Shown: positions 1 to 8,440, numbered from the stretch's first letter. The stretch: DNA of 14,716 nucleotides from an uncultured Mucilaginibacter sp. (GCF_946481715.1 NZ_CAMLOV010000142.1:1-14716), one strand, 5' to 3'. Notes: generated by a model from the sequence alone, not told the origin. A program made the numbers and translations.

Positions 1-132
1 GTCGTCGTCAACCTGAGCTCGATCGATCACGTCACGCGCGGCGCGAACGAAACGGCTGACATTCACCTCAAGGGCCGTGGCGACGTGCTGCCCGTGCGCC
101 GCAATTACCTGCACCTGTTTCGGCAGATGTAG
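1..132 (+). CDS. C-terminal fragment of a LytTR-type DNA-binding response regulator (5' end outside window, likely foreign)
   Basis: Frame 1 is open from the first base to the TAG at 130-132 and gives 43 residues. They begin VVVNLSSIDHV and continue through a strand ending in HLKG to the stretch DVLPVRRNYLHLF. The pattern 'hydrophobic strand, acidic/polar turn, LK.G..LPV.R.Y...L' just before the stop is the usual end of a LytTR domain, the DNA-binding module of AlgR/AgrA/LytR-type regulators. The receiver domain and most of LytTR are not in the window. About 84% of codons end in G or C and the G+C content is about 63%, against roughly 45% in the genes that follow. That points to a high-G+C proteobacterium rather than the Bacteroidota host. 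The fragment is too short for a family call beyond LytTR. Confidence 0.55.
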   Translation, partial: VVVNLSSIDHVTRGANETADIHLKGRGDVLPVRRNYLHLFRQM

Positions 133-629
133 CCGCGTTTTTAACCGATGTAAAAAAACAATGGGACGGTTACCGTGCCACCGCGCCGTTCAGCTATTCG
201 TTTTTGGATGAGCAATATGCAGCCCTTTACAATTCAGAGCAGCGTACCGGTAAAATATTTACATCGTTTGCATTTGTAGCGGTTATCATCGCCAGCCTTG
301 GCCTATTTGGGCTTGCGGCATTCAGTATCAGGCAAAGGGTAAAAGAGATCGGCATCCGTAAGGTGTTAGGCGCATCCTCCGGTACCATCACCGGGATGCT
401 CTCGGTAGAGTTTTTAAAGCTTGTAGGCATAGCCATAGTGGTATCGGTACCGGTAACCTGGTACGCCATGCATAAATGGCTGCAGGACTTTGCCTACCGG
501 ATAGATATATCCTGGTGGGTATTTGTACTGGCTGGCTTTATAGCCATATTGGTTGCATTTGTTACTGTAAGTTTCCAATCGGTAAAGGCAGCATTGGCAA
601 ACCCGGTAAAAAGTTTGCGCAGCGAGTAA
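129..629 (+). CDS. C-terminal fragment of a MacB/FtsX-type ABC transporter permease (5' part missing)
   Basis: The frame ending at the TAA 627-629 can be followed upstream to about base 129. It aligns by eye with the last ~165 residues of the downstream permeases: VAAFLTDVKKQW here matches ATAVLAQVKEKW around residue 643 of the next gene, then APFSYSFLDEQY matches its QFDYSFMDDDF. Visible parts are the end of the second periplasmic MacB_PCD domain, a TM helix (IFTSFAFVAVIIASLGLFGL), the cytoplasmic FtsX loop with RQRVKEIGIRKVLGA, two further TM helices, and the family C-terminus NPVKSLRSE. There is no start codon for a whole protein; the TTG at 204 lies inside a conserved domain and is not a start. 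About 640 N-terminal residues are absent because the sequence switches to the LytTR fragment. It is most similar to the 837-3260 gene. Confidence 0.85.
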   Translation, partial: VAAFLTDVKKQWDGYRATAPFSYSFLDEQYAALYNSEQRTGKIFTSFAFVAVIIASLGLFGLAAFSIRQRVKEIGIRKVLGASSGTITGMLSVEFLKLVGIAIVVSVPVTWYAMHKWLQDFAYRIDISWWVFVLAGFIAILVAFVTVSFQSVKAALANPVKSLRSE

Positions 630-651
630 CCTAAGTCGATAAATGGTGGTC

Positions 652-672
652 ATAAATGGGTAAACCATTTAT
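652..672 (+). terminator. Terminator-like hairpin after the partial permease
   Basis: An 8-bp perfect stem (ATAAATGG at 652-659, CCATTTAT at 665-672) with a 5-nt loop lies 22 bp after the permease stop. The stem is A+T-rich and is followed by ATTAATTAAAT rather than a clean T tract, so termination is only plausible. A partial second copy of the left arm (GATAAATGGTGG) sits just upstream. Confidence 0.3.
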
Positions 673-696
673 ATTAATTAAATAGGGGTAAATAAG

Positions 697-724
697 TTGA
701 CTGTTGTATTGTTAATAAGATTTG
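697..724 (+). promoter_or_regulatory. Weak candidate Bacteroidota-type promoter before the first complete permease
   Basis: TTG at 697-699 and TAAGATTTG at 716-724 resemble the Bacteroidota -33 (TTTG) and -7 (TAnnTTTG) boxes. The -7 box has one extra base and the spacing (16 nt) is slightly short. The gene starts 112 bp further on, beyond a repeat tract. This is a guess based on pattern only. Confidence 0.2.
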
Positions 725-738
725 AAATAGAGGAAACA

Positions 739-779
739 AATCAGCGTAATCGGTGAAATCAATCTTCATCGGTGTAACG
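739..779 (+). repeat. Degenerate period-9 repeat (AATCGGTGT family) upstream of the first complete permease
   Basis: Reading from 739 in steps of nine gives AATCAGCGT, AATCGGTGA, AATCAATCT, then TCATCGGTG and TAACGG. The same nonamer theme recurs at 5904-5958 and 8461-8493, always in a gap just upstream of a permease of this array. The copies diverge and no coding role is visible. Confidence 0.6.
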
Positions 780-797
780 GCGAAGCCCTCTTGAGCA
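776..797. repeat. 22-bp inverted repeat, left copy
   Basis: These 22 bases (starting AACGGCGAAGCC, ending CTTGAGCA) are exactly the reverse complement of 10995-11016. The two copies flank the four complete permease genes, 10.2 kb apart. The left copy follows the period-9 repeat and lies 39 bp before the first permease start. It probably belongs to a dispersed intergenic repeat family; no transposase is present. Confidence 0.7.
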
Positions 798-836
798 CAA
801 AAAAACAACGAATCGCGAAAAATCAATAAAAAAATC

Positions 837-3260
837 ATGTTTAAAAATTACGTTAAAACAGCTTTCAGAAGCTTGATGAAAAATAAGGGCTTTACAGCCA
901 TCAACATATTGGGGCTTGCCCTGGGGCTGTGCGTTTGTATGCTTATAGTTTTTTATGTTATAGATGAGCTTGGCTACGATACCTATAACACTAAAGCCGA
1001 CAGGATATACCGCGTAAATAACGATATCAAATTTGGCGGTAAAACAAGCCAGTATGCAGTTTCGCCCGCGCCATTGGCCCAAACAGCGAAGAGCGATTTC
1101 CCCGAAGTGGAACAAACGGTGCGGTTTAGGAGCCGCGGTGGAAATAAGGTACGTAAAGACGGGCAGAACATCCAGGAGAACCGCATGACGTATGTAGACT
1201 CCACCATATTTGATGTTTTTACATTGCCGATGATACAAGGCGATCCAAAAACTGCGCTTACAGAACCCAAGAGCGTAGTTATAAATGAAACTACCGCAAA
1301 AAAATATTTTGGTGCCACCAATGTGGTCGGAAAAATGATGACCTTTAACGATACCGTACCCTATAAAGTAACGGGAGTGATTAAAGATATCCCTAAACAA
1401 TCGCACTTTAACTACGATTTTTTATTAGCCATGAGCGGGCTGGACGAGAGCAAGGAAAATGCCTGGTTAAGCAATAACTTTAACACTTACATCGTATTGA
1501 AAAACGGCGTTAGCCCCAAGGTGTTGGAAGCTAAATTCCCCGCTTTTGTGGCAAAATACGTAGGCGGGCAGTTACAGGCCGCCACGCACATGAGTTTCAG
1601 CGACTTTGAAAAAGATGGGAGCTACTTTAGGCTCAGTTTAACTGCATTAAAAGATATACACCTGCGCTCTAACATGCAAGTGGAGCTTGGCGCTAATGGC
1701 AATATCCAATACGTGTATATTTTTTCGGCAGTAGCCATCTTTATATTGCTCATCGCATGCGTAAATTTCATGAACCTGTCTACCGCTCGCTCCTCGAACC
1801 GGGCCCGCGAGGTAGGTGTGCGTAAAGTATTAGGCTCGCCGCGTAGTTCGCTAATTGCACAGTTTCTGTCAGAGTCGGTTTTGGTAACCTTTGCGGCAAC
1901 GGTTATTGCGGTTGTTGGAGCATGGTTGCTATTGCCGGTGTTCAACCAAATGGCCGATAAGCAATTGGCGTTTACAAGCGCCACCTTTGTATGGCTGTTG
2001 CCGGCATTATTGATAATAGTTGTTGTAATTGGCTGCCTTGCAGGCTCGTACCCGGCATTCTTTTTGTCGGCTTTCCAACCTATTGATGTATTGAAGGGTA
2101 AGTTATCTGCCGGCTTCAAAGGCGGTTTCCTGCGTAGCTTTTTGGTGGTATTCCAGTTCTCTATTTCCATATTCCTCATCATCGGTACCCTTGTTATTTA
2201 TCACCAGCTAAAATATATTCAAAACAAAGACCTCGGCTACAGCCGCGAGCAGGTGCTGATAGTAAATAATACAGATGTGCTGGATAAACAAGCCAAAGTA
2301 TTTAAAGAAGAAATAAAACGCTTCCCCGGGGTTAAAAATGCAACGCTTACGGGCTATATCCCAACAGGCGGCTGGCGAAATAATACATCAATGTTTGAGA
2401 GCCCAACATTAGATACCAAGCATGCAGTTTCCATCGGCGTTTGGGATGTTGATGAGGACTATATCAATACCATGGGCATGAAAATAAAATATGGCCGCGA
2501 TTTTTCTAAAGAAATGAAATTAGATTCATCGGCCGTGATCATAAACGAAGCCGCAGTAAAAATATTAGGCTATAAAGATGCCCTGAACAGGGAACTATAT
2601 ATGCCTACGGATAACATGGCCAAAAACCTTAAAAAGCTGCACATAATAGGCGTTATTAAAGATTTCAATTTTAGTTCGCTGCGCGAAAATATTTCGCCTC
2701 TTGCATTTTTATATGGCCAAAATTCAGGTGCATTAAGCGTGCGTATAAACCCAGCTAATGCTACTGCGGTGCTGGCGCAGGTTAAAGAAAAATGGCATTC
2801 CTTAGCGCCAAACCAGCAGTTCGACTACTCGTTCATGGATGATGATTTCGACAACGCCTACCGTACAGAGCAACGCATCGGCGGAATATTTATCGCATTT
2901 ACATCTATGGCAATCATCATAGCTTGCCTGGGTTTGTTCGGGCTTGCAGCATACGCTGCCGAACAACGAACTAAGGAGATAGGCATCCGTAAGGTATTGG
3001 GTGCCAATGTGGGCATCATCGTTGGCATGCTATCAAAAGATTTTATAAAACTCGTATTTATAGCTATAGTAATCGCTTCGCCGTTTGCTTGGTACTTTAT
3101 GCACCTGTGGTTACAGGGTTTCGCCTACCAGGATGGCATTAAATGGTGGATTGTTGCCGTAGCCGGCGGTGGGGCAGTTGTAATAGCGTTTATCACCATC
3201 AGTTTCCAATCCATAAAAGCCGCGCTGGCAAACCCGGTTACGAGTTTGAAGAATGAATAG
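837..3260 (+). CDS. MacB/FtsX-family ABC transporter permease (paralogue A, 807 aa)
   Basis: An inner-membrane permease subunit of the Bacteroidota double-domain type, about 800 residues as is usual. Order along the protein: short cytoplasmic start (MFKNYVKTAFRSL), TM1 about 20-44, periplasmic MacB_PCD domain about 45-290, TM2 about 293-315, a cytoplasmic FtsX loop with LSTARSSNRAREVGVRKVLG (314-333), TM3-TM5 (about 345-455), a second periplasmic domain about 456-680, TM6, the loop AEQRTKEIGIRKVLGA (708-723), two last TM helices and the C-terminus NPVTSLKNE. The charged E-G-[IV]-R-K-V-L-G loops are where the partner ATPase would dock. The start ATG is supported by the N-terminus shared with the other three paralogues. 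No ATPase is encoded in the window, so the energy source must come from elsewhere. Substrate is unknown; lipoprotein, peptide or envelope-stress export are family possibilities only. Confidence 0.93.
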   Translation: MFKNYVKTAFRSLMKNKGFTAINILGLALGLCVCMLIVFYVIDELGYDTYNTKADRIYRVNNDIKFGGKTSQYAVSPAPLAQTAKSDFPEVEQTVRFRSRGGNKVRKDGQNIQENRMTYVDSTIFDVFTLPMIQGDPKTALTEPKSVVINETTAKKYFGATNVVGKMMTFNDTVPYKVTGVIKDIPKQSHFNYDFLLAMSGLDESKENAWLSNNFNTYIVLKNGVSPKVLEAKFPAFVAKYVGGQLQAATHMSFSDFEKDGSYFRLSLTALKDIHLRSNMQVELGANGNIQYVYIFSAVAIFILLIACVNFMNLSTARSSNRAREVGVRKVLGSPRSSLIAQFLSESVLVTFAATVIAVVGAWLLLPVFNQMADKQLAFTSATFVWLLPALLIIVVVIGCLAGSYPAFFLSAFQPIDVLKGKLSAGFKGGFLRSFLVVFQFSISIFLIIGTLVIYHQLKYIQNKDLGYSREQVLIVNNTDVLDKQAKVFKEEIKRFPGVKNATLTGYIPTGGWRNNTSMFESPTLDTKHAVSIGVWDVDEDYINTMGMKIKYGRDFSKEMKLDSSAVIINEAAVKILGYKDALNRELYMPTDNMAKNLKKLHIIGVIKDFNFSSLRENISPLAFLYGQNSGALSVRINPANATAVLAQVKEKWHSLAPNQQFDYSFMDDDFDNAYRTEQRIGGIFIAFTSMAIIIACLGLFGLAAYAAEQRTKEIGIRKVLGANVGIIVGMLSKDFIKLVFIAIVIASPFAWYFMHLWLQGFAYQDGIKWWIVAVAGGGAVVIAFITISFQSIKAALANPVTSLKNE

Positions 3261-3276
3261 CAGAGGATAGATAATT

Positions 3277-3370
3277 AGAGATTAGAGGTTAGTTTGTGTT
3301 AAACTAACCTCTATTTGTTTAAGAAGAAACAAACAGGGTGGACATAAACGCTAATCTCTGGCCTCTAATC
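3277..3370. repeat. Interrupted palindrome built from AGAGATTAGAGG units
   Basis: The arm AGAGATTAGAGG (3277-3288) is answered by CTAATCTCTGGCCTCTAATC (3351-3370), in which both AGAGATTAG and GATTAGAGG recur as reverse complements. The 13-bp hairpin at 3283-3313 is nested inside. The unit looks like a low-complexity intergenic repeat; this is the only permease gap in the window without the AATCGGTGT period-9 repeat. Confidence 0.5.
3283..3313 (+). terminator. Strong hairpin after paralogue A, possible terminator
   Basis: A perfect 13-bp stem (3283-3295 with 3301-3313, arm TAGAGGTTAGTTT) closes on a 5-nt loop GTGTT, 22 bp after the stop codon. It is followed by TTTGTTT, which itself pairs with AAACAAA at 3327-3333 as a second small hairpin. 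The stem plus a T-rich 3' side fits intrinsic termination, and a possible new promoter lies further on before the next permease. Confidence 0.5.
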
Positions 3371-3441
3371 GGACTGTATCATAACCGTACAATAGCTGTT
3401 ACGCTTGCGTACAGTAAGTGTGTTAGTTTTGATTTTAACTA

Positions 3442-3468
3442 TTTGATTATCATGAATATATAAGTTTG
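3442..3468 (+). promoter_or_regulatory. Candidate Bacteroidota promoter for paralogue B
   Basis: TAAGTTTG at 3461-3468 matches the Bacteroidota -7 consensus TAnnTTTG exactly. A TTTG at 3442-3445 could act as the -33 box, although the 15-nt spacing is shorter than the usual 17-23. Transcription would begin around 3475, leaving a leader of about 20 nt before the ATG at 3496. Together with the hairpin after paralogue A this suggests that B can be transcribed separately. Confidence 0.35.
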
Positions 3469-3495
3469 GTATCACTTTTAGCTTAATGGCAGTAT

Positions 3496-5862
3496 ATGAT
3501 TAAGAATTACCTAAAGATCGCTTTTCGCAATTTGTTTAAAAACAAGCTGTACAGCCTTATTAATATAGGGGGGCTTGGCGTAGGAATGGGTGTCAGCTTT
3601 ATGCTGCTGCTGTACGTTTATAATGAATTTACATTTGATAAATTTTATCCTAACGATGACCGCCTTTATTCTGTTTTGCGTAACCAGGCCGCCGATGGCG
3701 AGATCCAAACCAGTGGCGCCACATCGTTGCCGGTTGCAGCTGCCCTGCTAAAAGATTTTCCGGAAGTTGAAAAGGCAGCACATACCAACTGGCCAAACGA
3801 CCGCCTGTTTAAATATAAAGGCAAAACGCTCAACCTGCTGATGCTTTCCGGAGACCCGGCCATCCTGGATATTTTTAGCTATGAGTTTTTACAAGGCAGC
3901 AAAAAAACAGCCTTTGCCGAACTTTCATCGGTAGTACTCACCCAAAGCGGCGCTAAAACGCTATTTGGCGATGAAGACCCCATGGGTAAGTTTGTTAAAA
4001 TAGATAACACCCGCAGTGCAAAAGTTACCGGTATTATAAAAGATGCCCCGGCAAATTCATCGCGCAAGTTCCAGGCGCTGGGTTCGTGGGCCATGCAGGA
4101 GGCAGACATGCCATGGCTCAAAACTTCGGGCTGGGGCAATCATTCCTTCCGTACCTATGTGTTATTAAAGCCCGGTACAGATGTGGCCAGGCTTAATAAA
4201 AAACTTGCCGGGCTCTTTCAAAAATACATTCCGGAGGACAAGGAGAACAAGTTTACGCTTTTCCAATATTCGCGCACGCACCTTTACAGCGATTTTAAAA
4301 ACGGCATAAGCGTTGGCGGGCAGATAAAGTACGTCAGGCTGTTTCTGATACTGGCAATCGGCATCCTGCTGATAGCCTGCATCAATTTTATGAACCTTTC
4401 TACAGCGCGCTCAGAAAACCGTGCCCGTGAGGTTGGTGTACGCAAGGTGGTAGGGGCAAGCCGGTTTTCGCTTGTATGGCAGTTTATGGGCGAATCGTTA
4501 TTAATGTCGCTCATATCCTTTGTGCTGGCCCTGCTTATCATCCATGCATCCTTAGATTACTTTAACGGGATGACACATAAGAACCTGACTATACCATATG
4601 GGCTCTCTTATTTTTGGATAGCGGGTTTAGGTGTAACGCTTATAACCGGCGTTATTGCCGGCAGTTACCCGGCGCTATTCTTGTCCTCTTTTAGGCCCGT
4701 TAAGGTTTTAAAGGGCATTAATAACGCCGGCAGGGCTACCCTTAGGCCAAGGCAGGTATTGGTTACGCTGCAATTTGTTTTTGCAACAGGACTTATCCTC
4801 TCTACCATGCTGATATACAAACAACTCAACTATATTAAAAACCTGCCAACGGGCTACAGCAAAGATGGATTGGTAGAGTTATCCCTGGTTGGTAAAATAT
4901 ACGACCAGTTTGAGAGTTTCCGCCGCGATGCAATGGCAACCGGCGCCGTTACCGAAGCCGCCAGTACATCGGGCACTATCACCAACGATGGCAGCTCTTC
5001 CTGGGGTATCAAATGGCCGGGGCAGTTACCGGGAGAGGATAAGCTCCCTATCAGCCAGATGGTTACTACCTATCATTTCACCCAAACATTTGGCATTAAA
5101 ATACTGGAGGGCCGCGATTTTGATATTAGCCGCCCATCAGATTCAACCGCTATTATGCTCAACGAATCGGCAGTGAAACTGATGCGCCTGAAAAACCCTA
5201 TTGGCACCATTGTAAACTGGCAAAGTACCAACCGCACAGTTGTTGGCGTGGTTAAAGATTTTATATGGGGCAAAGCATACGAGCCTATCAAACCGGTTAT
5301 TATCGGCTTTGAAAAAGGCTGGGCAGGTACCGCCACCTTAAAGCTCAATAAAAATATGGCTGTATCAACGGCACTTGCAAAGCTGGAAACCGTTTACAAG
5401 AAATACAATGCCGAGTATCCTTTCGATTATAAGTTTGTTGACGAATTGTACGATGAGAAATTTGCTACCGAGCAGTTGTTAGGCAACCTTACTAATTCAT
5501 TCACCGTGCTGGCGATCGTGATATCCTGCCTTGGCTTGTTCGGCCTTTCATCCTTCTCTGCCGAGCAGCGCCGTAAAGAGATCGGTATCCGCAAGGTGTT
5601 AGGCGCATCCACCCGTAACCTTTGGTACAATCTATCAAAAGAGTTCATTTTGCTGGTAAGCATTGGCTTTGTTATCGGCGCAGCGTTTAGCATATATTTT
5701 ATGAGCCAATGGCTACAGAGCTATACCTACCGCACCGGCATAAGCCTTTGGGTTTTCGCCGCTACGATAATCATCAGCCTGGCAGTGACGCTTATAACGG
5801 TAAGCTGGCAGGCCATTAAAGCCGCTGTAACAAATCCGGTAAAAAACTTGAGGAGCGAGTGA
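3496..5862 (+). CDS. MacB/FtsX-family ABC transporter permease (paralogue B, 788 aa)
   Basis: Same two-half architecture as its neighbours: N-terminus MIKNYLKIAFRNL, TM1 about 20-43, first periplasmic MacB_PCD domain about 44-278, TM2 about 280-298, loop LSTARSENRAREVGVRKVVG (301-320), TM3-TM5 to about 442, second periplasmic domain, then TM, loop AEQRRKEIGIRKVLGA, two TM helices and the end NPVKNLRSE. It forms a subfamily with the gene at 8576-10942: both are 788 residues, both start MIKNYLKIA, and both share LLLYVYNE, WPGQLPGE, RPSDSTA and VYKKYN. Where A has the loop VRKVLGSPR, B has VRKVVGASR. The start is fixed by the conserved N-terminus; there is no Shine-Dalgarno, as expected in this phylum. 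No partner ATPase is adjacent and the substrate is not predictable. Confidence 0.93.
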   Translation: MIKNYLKIAFRNLFKNKLYSLINIGGLGVGMGVSFMLLLYVYNEFTFDKFYPNDDRLYSVLRNQAADGEIQTSGATSLPVAAALLKDFPEVEKAAHTNWPNDRLFKYKGKTLNLLMLSGDPAILDIFSYEFLQGSKKTAFAELSSVVLTQSGAKTLFGDEDPMGKFVKIDNTRSAKVTGIIKDAPANSSRKFQALGSWAMQEADMPWLKTSGWGNHSFRTYVLLKPGTDVARLNKKLAGLFQKYIPEDKENKFTLFQYSRTHLYSDFKNGISVGGQIKYVRLFLILAIGILLIACINFMNLSTARSENRAREVGVRKVVGASRFSLVWQFMGESLLMSLISFVLALLIIHASLDYFNGMTHKNLTIPYGLSYFWIAGLGVTLITGVIAGSYPALFLSSFRPVKVLKGINNAGRATLRPRQVLVTLQFVFATGLILSTMLIYKQLNYIKNLPTGYSKDGLVELSLVGKIYDQFESFRRDAMATGAVTEAASTSGTITNDGSSSWGIKWPGQLPGEDKLPISQMVTTYHFTQTFGIKILEGRDFDISRPSDSTAIMLNESAVKLMRLKNPIGTIVNWQSTNRTVVGVVKDFIWGKAYEPIKPVIIGFEKGWAGTATLKLNKNMAVSTALAKLETVYKKYNAEYPFDYKFVDELYDEKFATEQLLGNLTNSFTVLAIVISCLGLFGLSSFSAEQRRKEIGIRKVLGASTRNLWYNLSKEFILLVSIGFVIGAAFSIYFMSQWLQSYTYRTGISLWVFAATIIISLAVTLITVSWQAIKAAVTNPVKNLRSE

Positions 5863-5868
5863 GTTTAA

Positions 5869-5886
5869 TTTCGGACTTCGGATTTA
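5869..5886. repeat. TTCGGA-type intergenic repeat after paralogue B
   Basis: TTTCGGACTTCGGATTTA lies seven bases after the stop codon. TTCGGATTTA returns at 8441-8450 after paralogue C, and relatives at 10950-10972 and 11016-11026 after paralogue D. The position relative to the stop is similar in all three gaps. Confidence 0.55.
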
Positions 5887-5903
5887 TAAAAAGGGACCAG
5901 TGC

Positions 5904-5958
5904 AATCGGTGTAATCAGTTTTAATAATCGGTGTAATCATAAATAATCGGTGTAATCA
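5904..5958 (+). repeat. Three exact copies of AATCGGTGTAATCA running into the start codon of paralogue C
   Basis: The 14-mer AATCGGTGTAATCA occurs without mismatch at 5904-5917, 5926-5939 and 5945-5958, spaced 22 and 19 bp apart. The final A of the third copy is the A of the ATG of the next gene. Within each copy the nonamer AATCGGTGT is followed by AATCA, so this is the cleanest member of the period-9 family in the window. It could be a passive repeat or a binding-site array; the sequence alone cannot decide. Confidence 0.75.
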
Positions 5959-8432
5959 TGTTAAAAAACTATTTCAAAATTGCCCTTCGCGGCTTCCGCA
6001 GGCACAAGCTGTTCACCTTCATCAACATTGTTGGGCTATCTATAGGTATCAGTGCTGCGCTGGTGATATACCTGATAGTGCACTTTGATTTTACGTTCGA
6101 CAAGTTCCATGAGGATAGCGACAGGATATACCGGGTTACAACCGATTATTCTTTTGCCGGCGAAGTTGGGCATAATGGCGGCGTAACTATGGCCCTGGCA
6201 CCGGCGCTTAATACCGAGGCCACCGGCATAGCGCAGGTAGCACCTTTTTATATTTATTGGGAAGTAAATGTATTGGTGCCAAACGGTTCTAAGGCCGATG
6301 TTAAGCTAAGGAAGCAGGGCGGTGTTATTTTTGCCGAAGAGCACTACTTTAACCTTTTTGAGCACCACTGGATAGCCGGAAATAAAAAAACTGCTTTAAA
6401 AGACCCCAACACGCTTGTGCTTACCACAAAACAGGCCAAAATTTACTTCCCAAAGCTGGAGTATGCCGATATGCTGGGCAAGCAGGTTATCTACGACGAT
6501 TCGCTTAAAACAACGGTTACAGGTATTATTGAGCCCTTTAAGGAGAATTCCGATTTCACCGCTCATGATTATATATCCTTTATCACTGGCACAACCGATC
6601 ATTTTATAAAAGGCAATTTCGAAACGGCCGAATGGGGAAACACCAATTCGGCCTCGCAGGTATTCATCAAACTATCACCAGCTGCATCGCCCGCCAAATT
6701 AGAAAAGCTGTTGAACGCAATGCTGAACAAGCACAACCCGCCCACGCCCGAAAACAAAGGTAATACCCAGGGCCTGCACCTCCAGCCCCTCGCCGATCTG
6801 CACTTCGATCAGGTGTATGGAGGTTTGGATGGAGCGCGTACCGCCAGCAAAAGCACTTTATACGGGCTGCTGGTTATCGCTGCTTTCCTGTTGATATTGG
6901 GTTGTATCAATTTTATCAACCTTACCACTGCACAAGCATCGCAACGCGCAAAAGAGATAGGTATCCGCAAAACTATGGGCAGCAGGCGCAGCCAACTAAT
7001 TATGCAGTTTTTGAGCGAAACATTCCTGATAACCCTTTTTGCGGTTATTATTTCTGTTGCCATTGCACCCGTTATACTTAAACTCTTTGCCGATTTTGTG
7101 CCCGAAGGTATCTCCGTAAACATACTGGCCCAGCCCAACCTCGTAGTGTTTTTAATATTGCTTACTTTATTGGTGAGCGGATTATCGGGCTTTTACCCGG
7201 CGTTGGTACTATCGGGTTATAAACCGGTTGCGGTGTTAAAAAACCAGTCGGTAAGCAACAGCAGCAAAACGCGTAATGCCTGGCTGCGTAAATCGTTAAC
7301 GGTTACGCAGTTTGTTATAGCACAGTTCTTCATCATGGCAACGGTACTGGTAAGCAAACAGATCTACTACGCTTTGCATAAAGACCTTGGCTTTAAAAAG
7401 GATGCGATAGTAAATATCAGCACGCCATTTAAAGAAATGAACACCGATAAGCAGCAGGTGTTTATGAATAAGATCCGTGCCGTGTCGCAGATTGAATTGC
7501 TTAGCGTAGGAGGGGCGGCGCCCTCATCCGGCAATACAAACTCTACTACGGTTACTTATAAGGATGGCAAAAAAGAAATAAAAACCGACCTGCAACAAAA
7601 GTTTGCCGACGAGAATTACCTGAAAGTTTACCAAATAAAGCTATTGGCAGGGCGTAACCTGCGGCCTGCCGACACAACGGGCGCAGGGAATATCATCATC
7701 AATAACACCTATGCTAAAGTTTTAGGGTTCCGTAACCCAAATGATGCCATTGGCAAACAGCTAAATTATAACGACAAGCAGAAAACCATTATAGGCGTAG
7801 CTGCCGATTTTTACCAAAAATCGCTGCATTCACCTATAAAACCACTTGCTATCCTGCAGCCCGGCAACAGAAAATGGAATAACCGCACTTTCCATATTGC
7901 CTTAAAGCCGCAAACAGCGGGCGGCGATGAATGGAAAACGGCTATAGCAAGCCTGGGGAAAATATGGAAAGAAGTTTACCCGGAAGATGATTTTGAGTAT
8001 AGCTTTTTTGACGAGAGCATTGCCAAATTTTACACCGCCGAGCAGCATACCTCACAACTGCTTACCTGGGCAACTGGCCTATCCATATTTATTAGTTGCC
8101 TTGGCTTGTTAGGCTTAGCCATATATACCACCGGGCAACGCACCAAAGAAATAGGCGTGCGCAAGGTATTGGGCGCTTCTGTCGCGCAAATTGTAACCCT
8201 GCTTTCTACCGAGTTGATTTGGCTTATTGTACTGGCCTTTGTTATGGTAACCCCACTGGCCTATTATGCCATGCATAAATGGATGGAAGACTTTGCCGAC
8301 CGCACTACCATTAGCTGGTGGATATTTGCTTTAAGCGGGGGCGGGATGCTTACTGCTGCCTTATTTACGCTAAGCTTCCAAACCGTGAAAGCTGCGATTG
8401 CCAACCCGGTAAGGAGTTTGAGGAGCGAGTAG
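5958..8432 (+). CDS. MacB/FtsX-family ABC transporter permease (paralogue C, 824 aa)
   Basis: The longest and most divergent of the four complete permeases. N-terminus MLKNYFKIALRGFRRHKLFT, TM1 about 20-42, first periplasmic MacB_PCD domain about 43-300, TM2 about 303-320, cytoplasmic loop TTAQASQRAKEIGIRKTMG (323-341, in place of the STARS..RAREVG form in A, B and D), TM3-TM5, second periplasmic domain, then TM, loop TGQRTKEIGVRKVLGA, two TM helices and the family end NPVRSLRSE. The first periplasmic domain carries extra length around a PNGSKADVKLRKQGG stretch. Its ATG overlaps the last base of a triple direct repeat, so the ribosome would load on repeat sequence. The gap to paralogue B is only 95 bp and no terminator is evident there, so B and C could be co-transcribed. 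Substrate and ATPase partner are unknown. Confidence 0.93.
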   Translation: MLKNYFKIALRGFRRHKLFTFINIVGLSIGISAALVIYLIVHFDFTFDKFHEDSDRIYRVTTDYSFAGEVGHNGGVTMALAPALNTEATGIAQVAPFYIYWEVNVLVPNGSKADVKLRKQGGVIFAEEHYFNLFEHHWIAGNKKTALKDPNTLVLTTKQAKIYFPKLEYADMLGKQVIYDDSLKTTVTGIIEPFKENSDFTAHDYISFITGTTDHFIKGNFETAEWGNTNSASQVFIKLSPAASPAKLEKLLNAMLNKHNPPTPENKGNTQGLHLQPLADLHFDQVYGGLDGARTASKSTLYGLLVIAAFLLILGCINFINLTTAQASQRAKEIGIRKTMGSRRSQLIMQFLSETFLITLFAVIISVAIAPVILKLFADFVPEGISVNILAQPNLVVFLILLTLLVSGLSGFYPALVLSGYKPVAVLKNQSVSNSSKTRNAWLRKSLTVTQFVIAQFFIMATVLVSKQIYYALHKDLGFKKDAIVNISTPFKEMNTDKQQVFMNKIRAVSQIELLSVGGAAPSSGNTNSTTVTYKDGKKEIKTDLQQKFADENYLKVYQIKLLAGRNLRPADTTGAGNIIINNTYAKVLGFRNPNDAIGKQLNYNDKQKTIIGVAADFYQKSLHSPIKPLAILQPGNRKWNNRTFHIALKPQTAGGDEWKTAIASLGKIWKEVYPEDDFEYSFFDESIAKFYTAEQHTSQLLTWATGLSIFISCLGLLGLAIYTTGQRTKEIGVRKVLGASVAQIVTLLSTELIWLIVLAFVMVTPLAYYAMHKWMEDFADRTTISWWIFALSGGGMLTAALFTLSFQTVKAAIANPVRSLRSE

Positions 8433-8440
8433 ACGTTGAT

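Noticed and set aside
204..206. TTG as a start for the first permease fragment
   Set aside because: The frame continues upstream with clear family similarity (FLTDVKKQW, FSYSF), so this is an internal leucine.
759..1406. A 215-codon - strand frame opposite paralogue A
   Set aside because: It is antisense to a strongly conserved permease and crosses the repeat-bearing gap; the translation has no recognisable family.
1622..2182. A 186-codon - strand frame opposite paralogue A
   Set aside because: It is a shadow frame; similar antisense frames appear at equivalent places opposite the other permeases because they mirror the conserved FtsX loop.
5904..5958. CRISPR-like or replication-iteron array
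   Set aside because: Only three short copies with 5-8 bp between them and no spacer-sized inserts, cas genes or origin features nearby.
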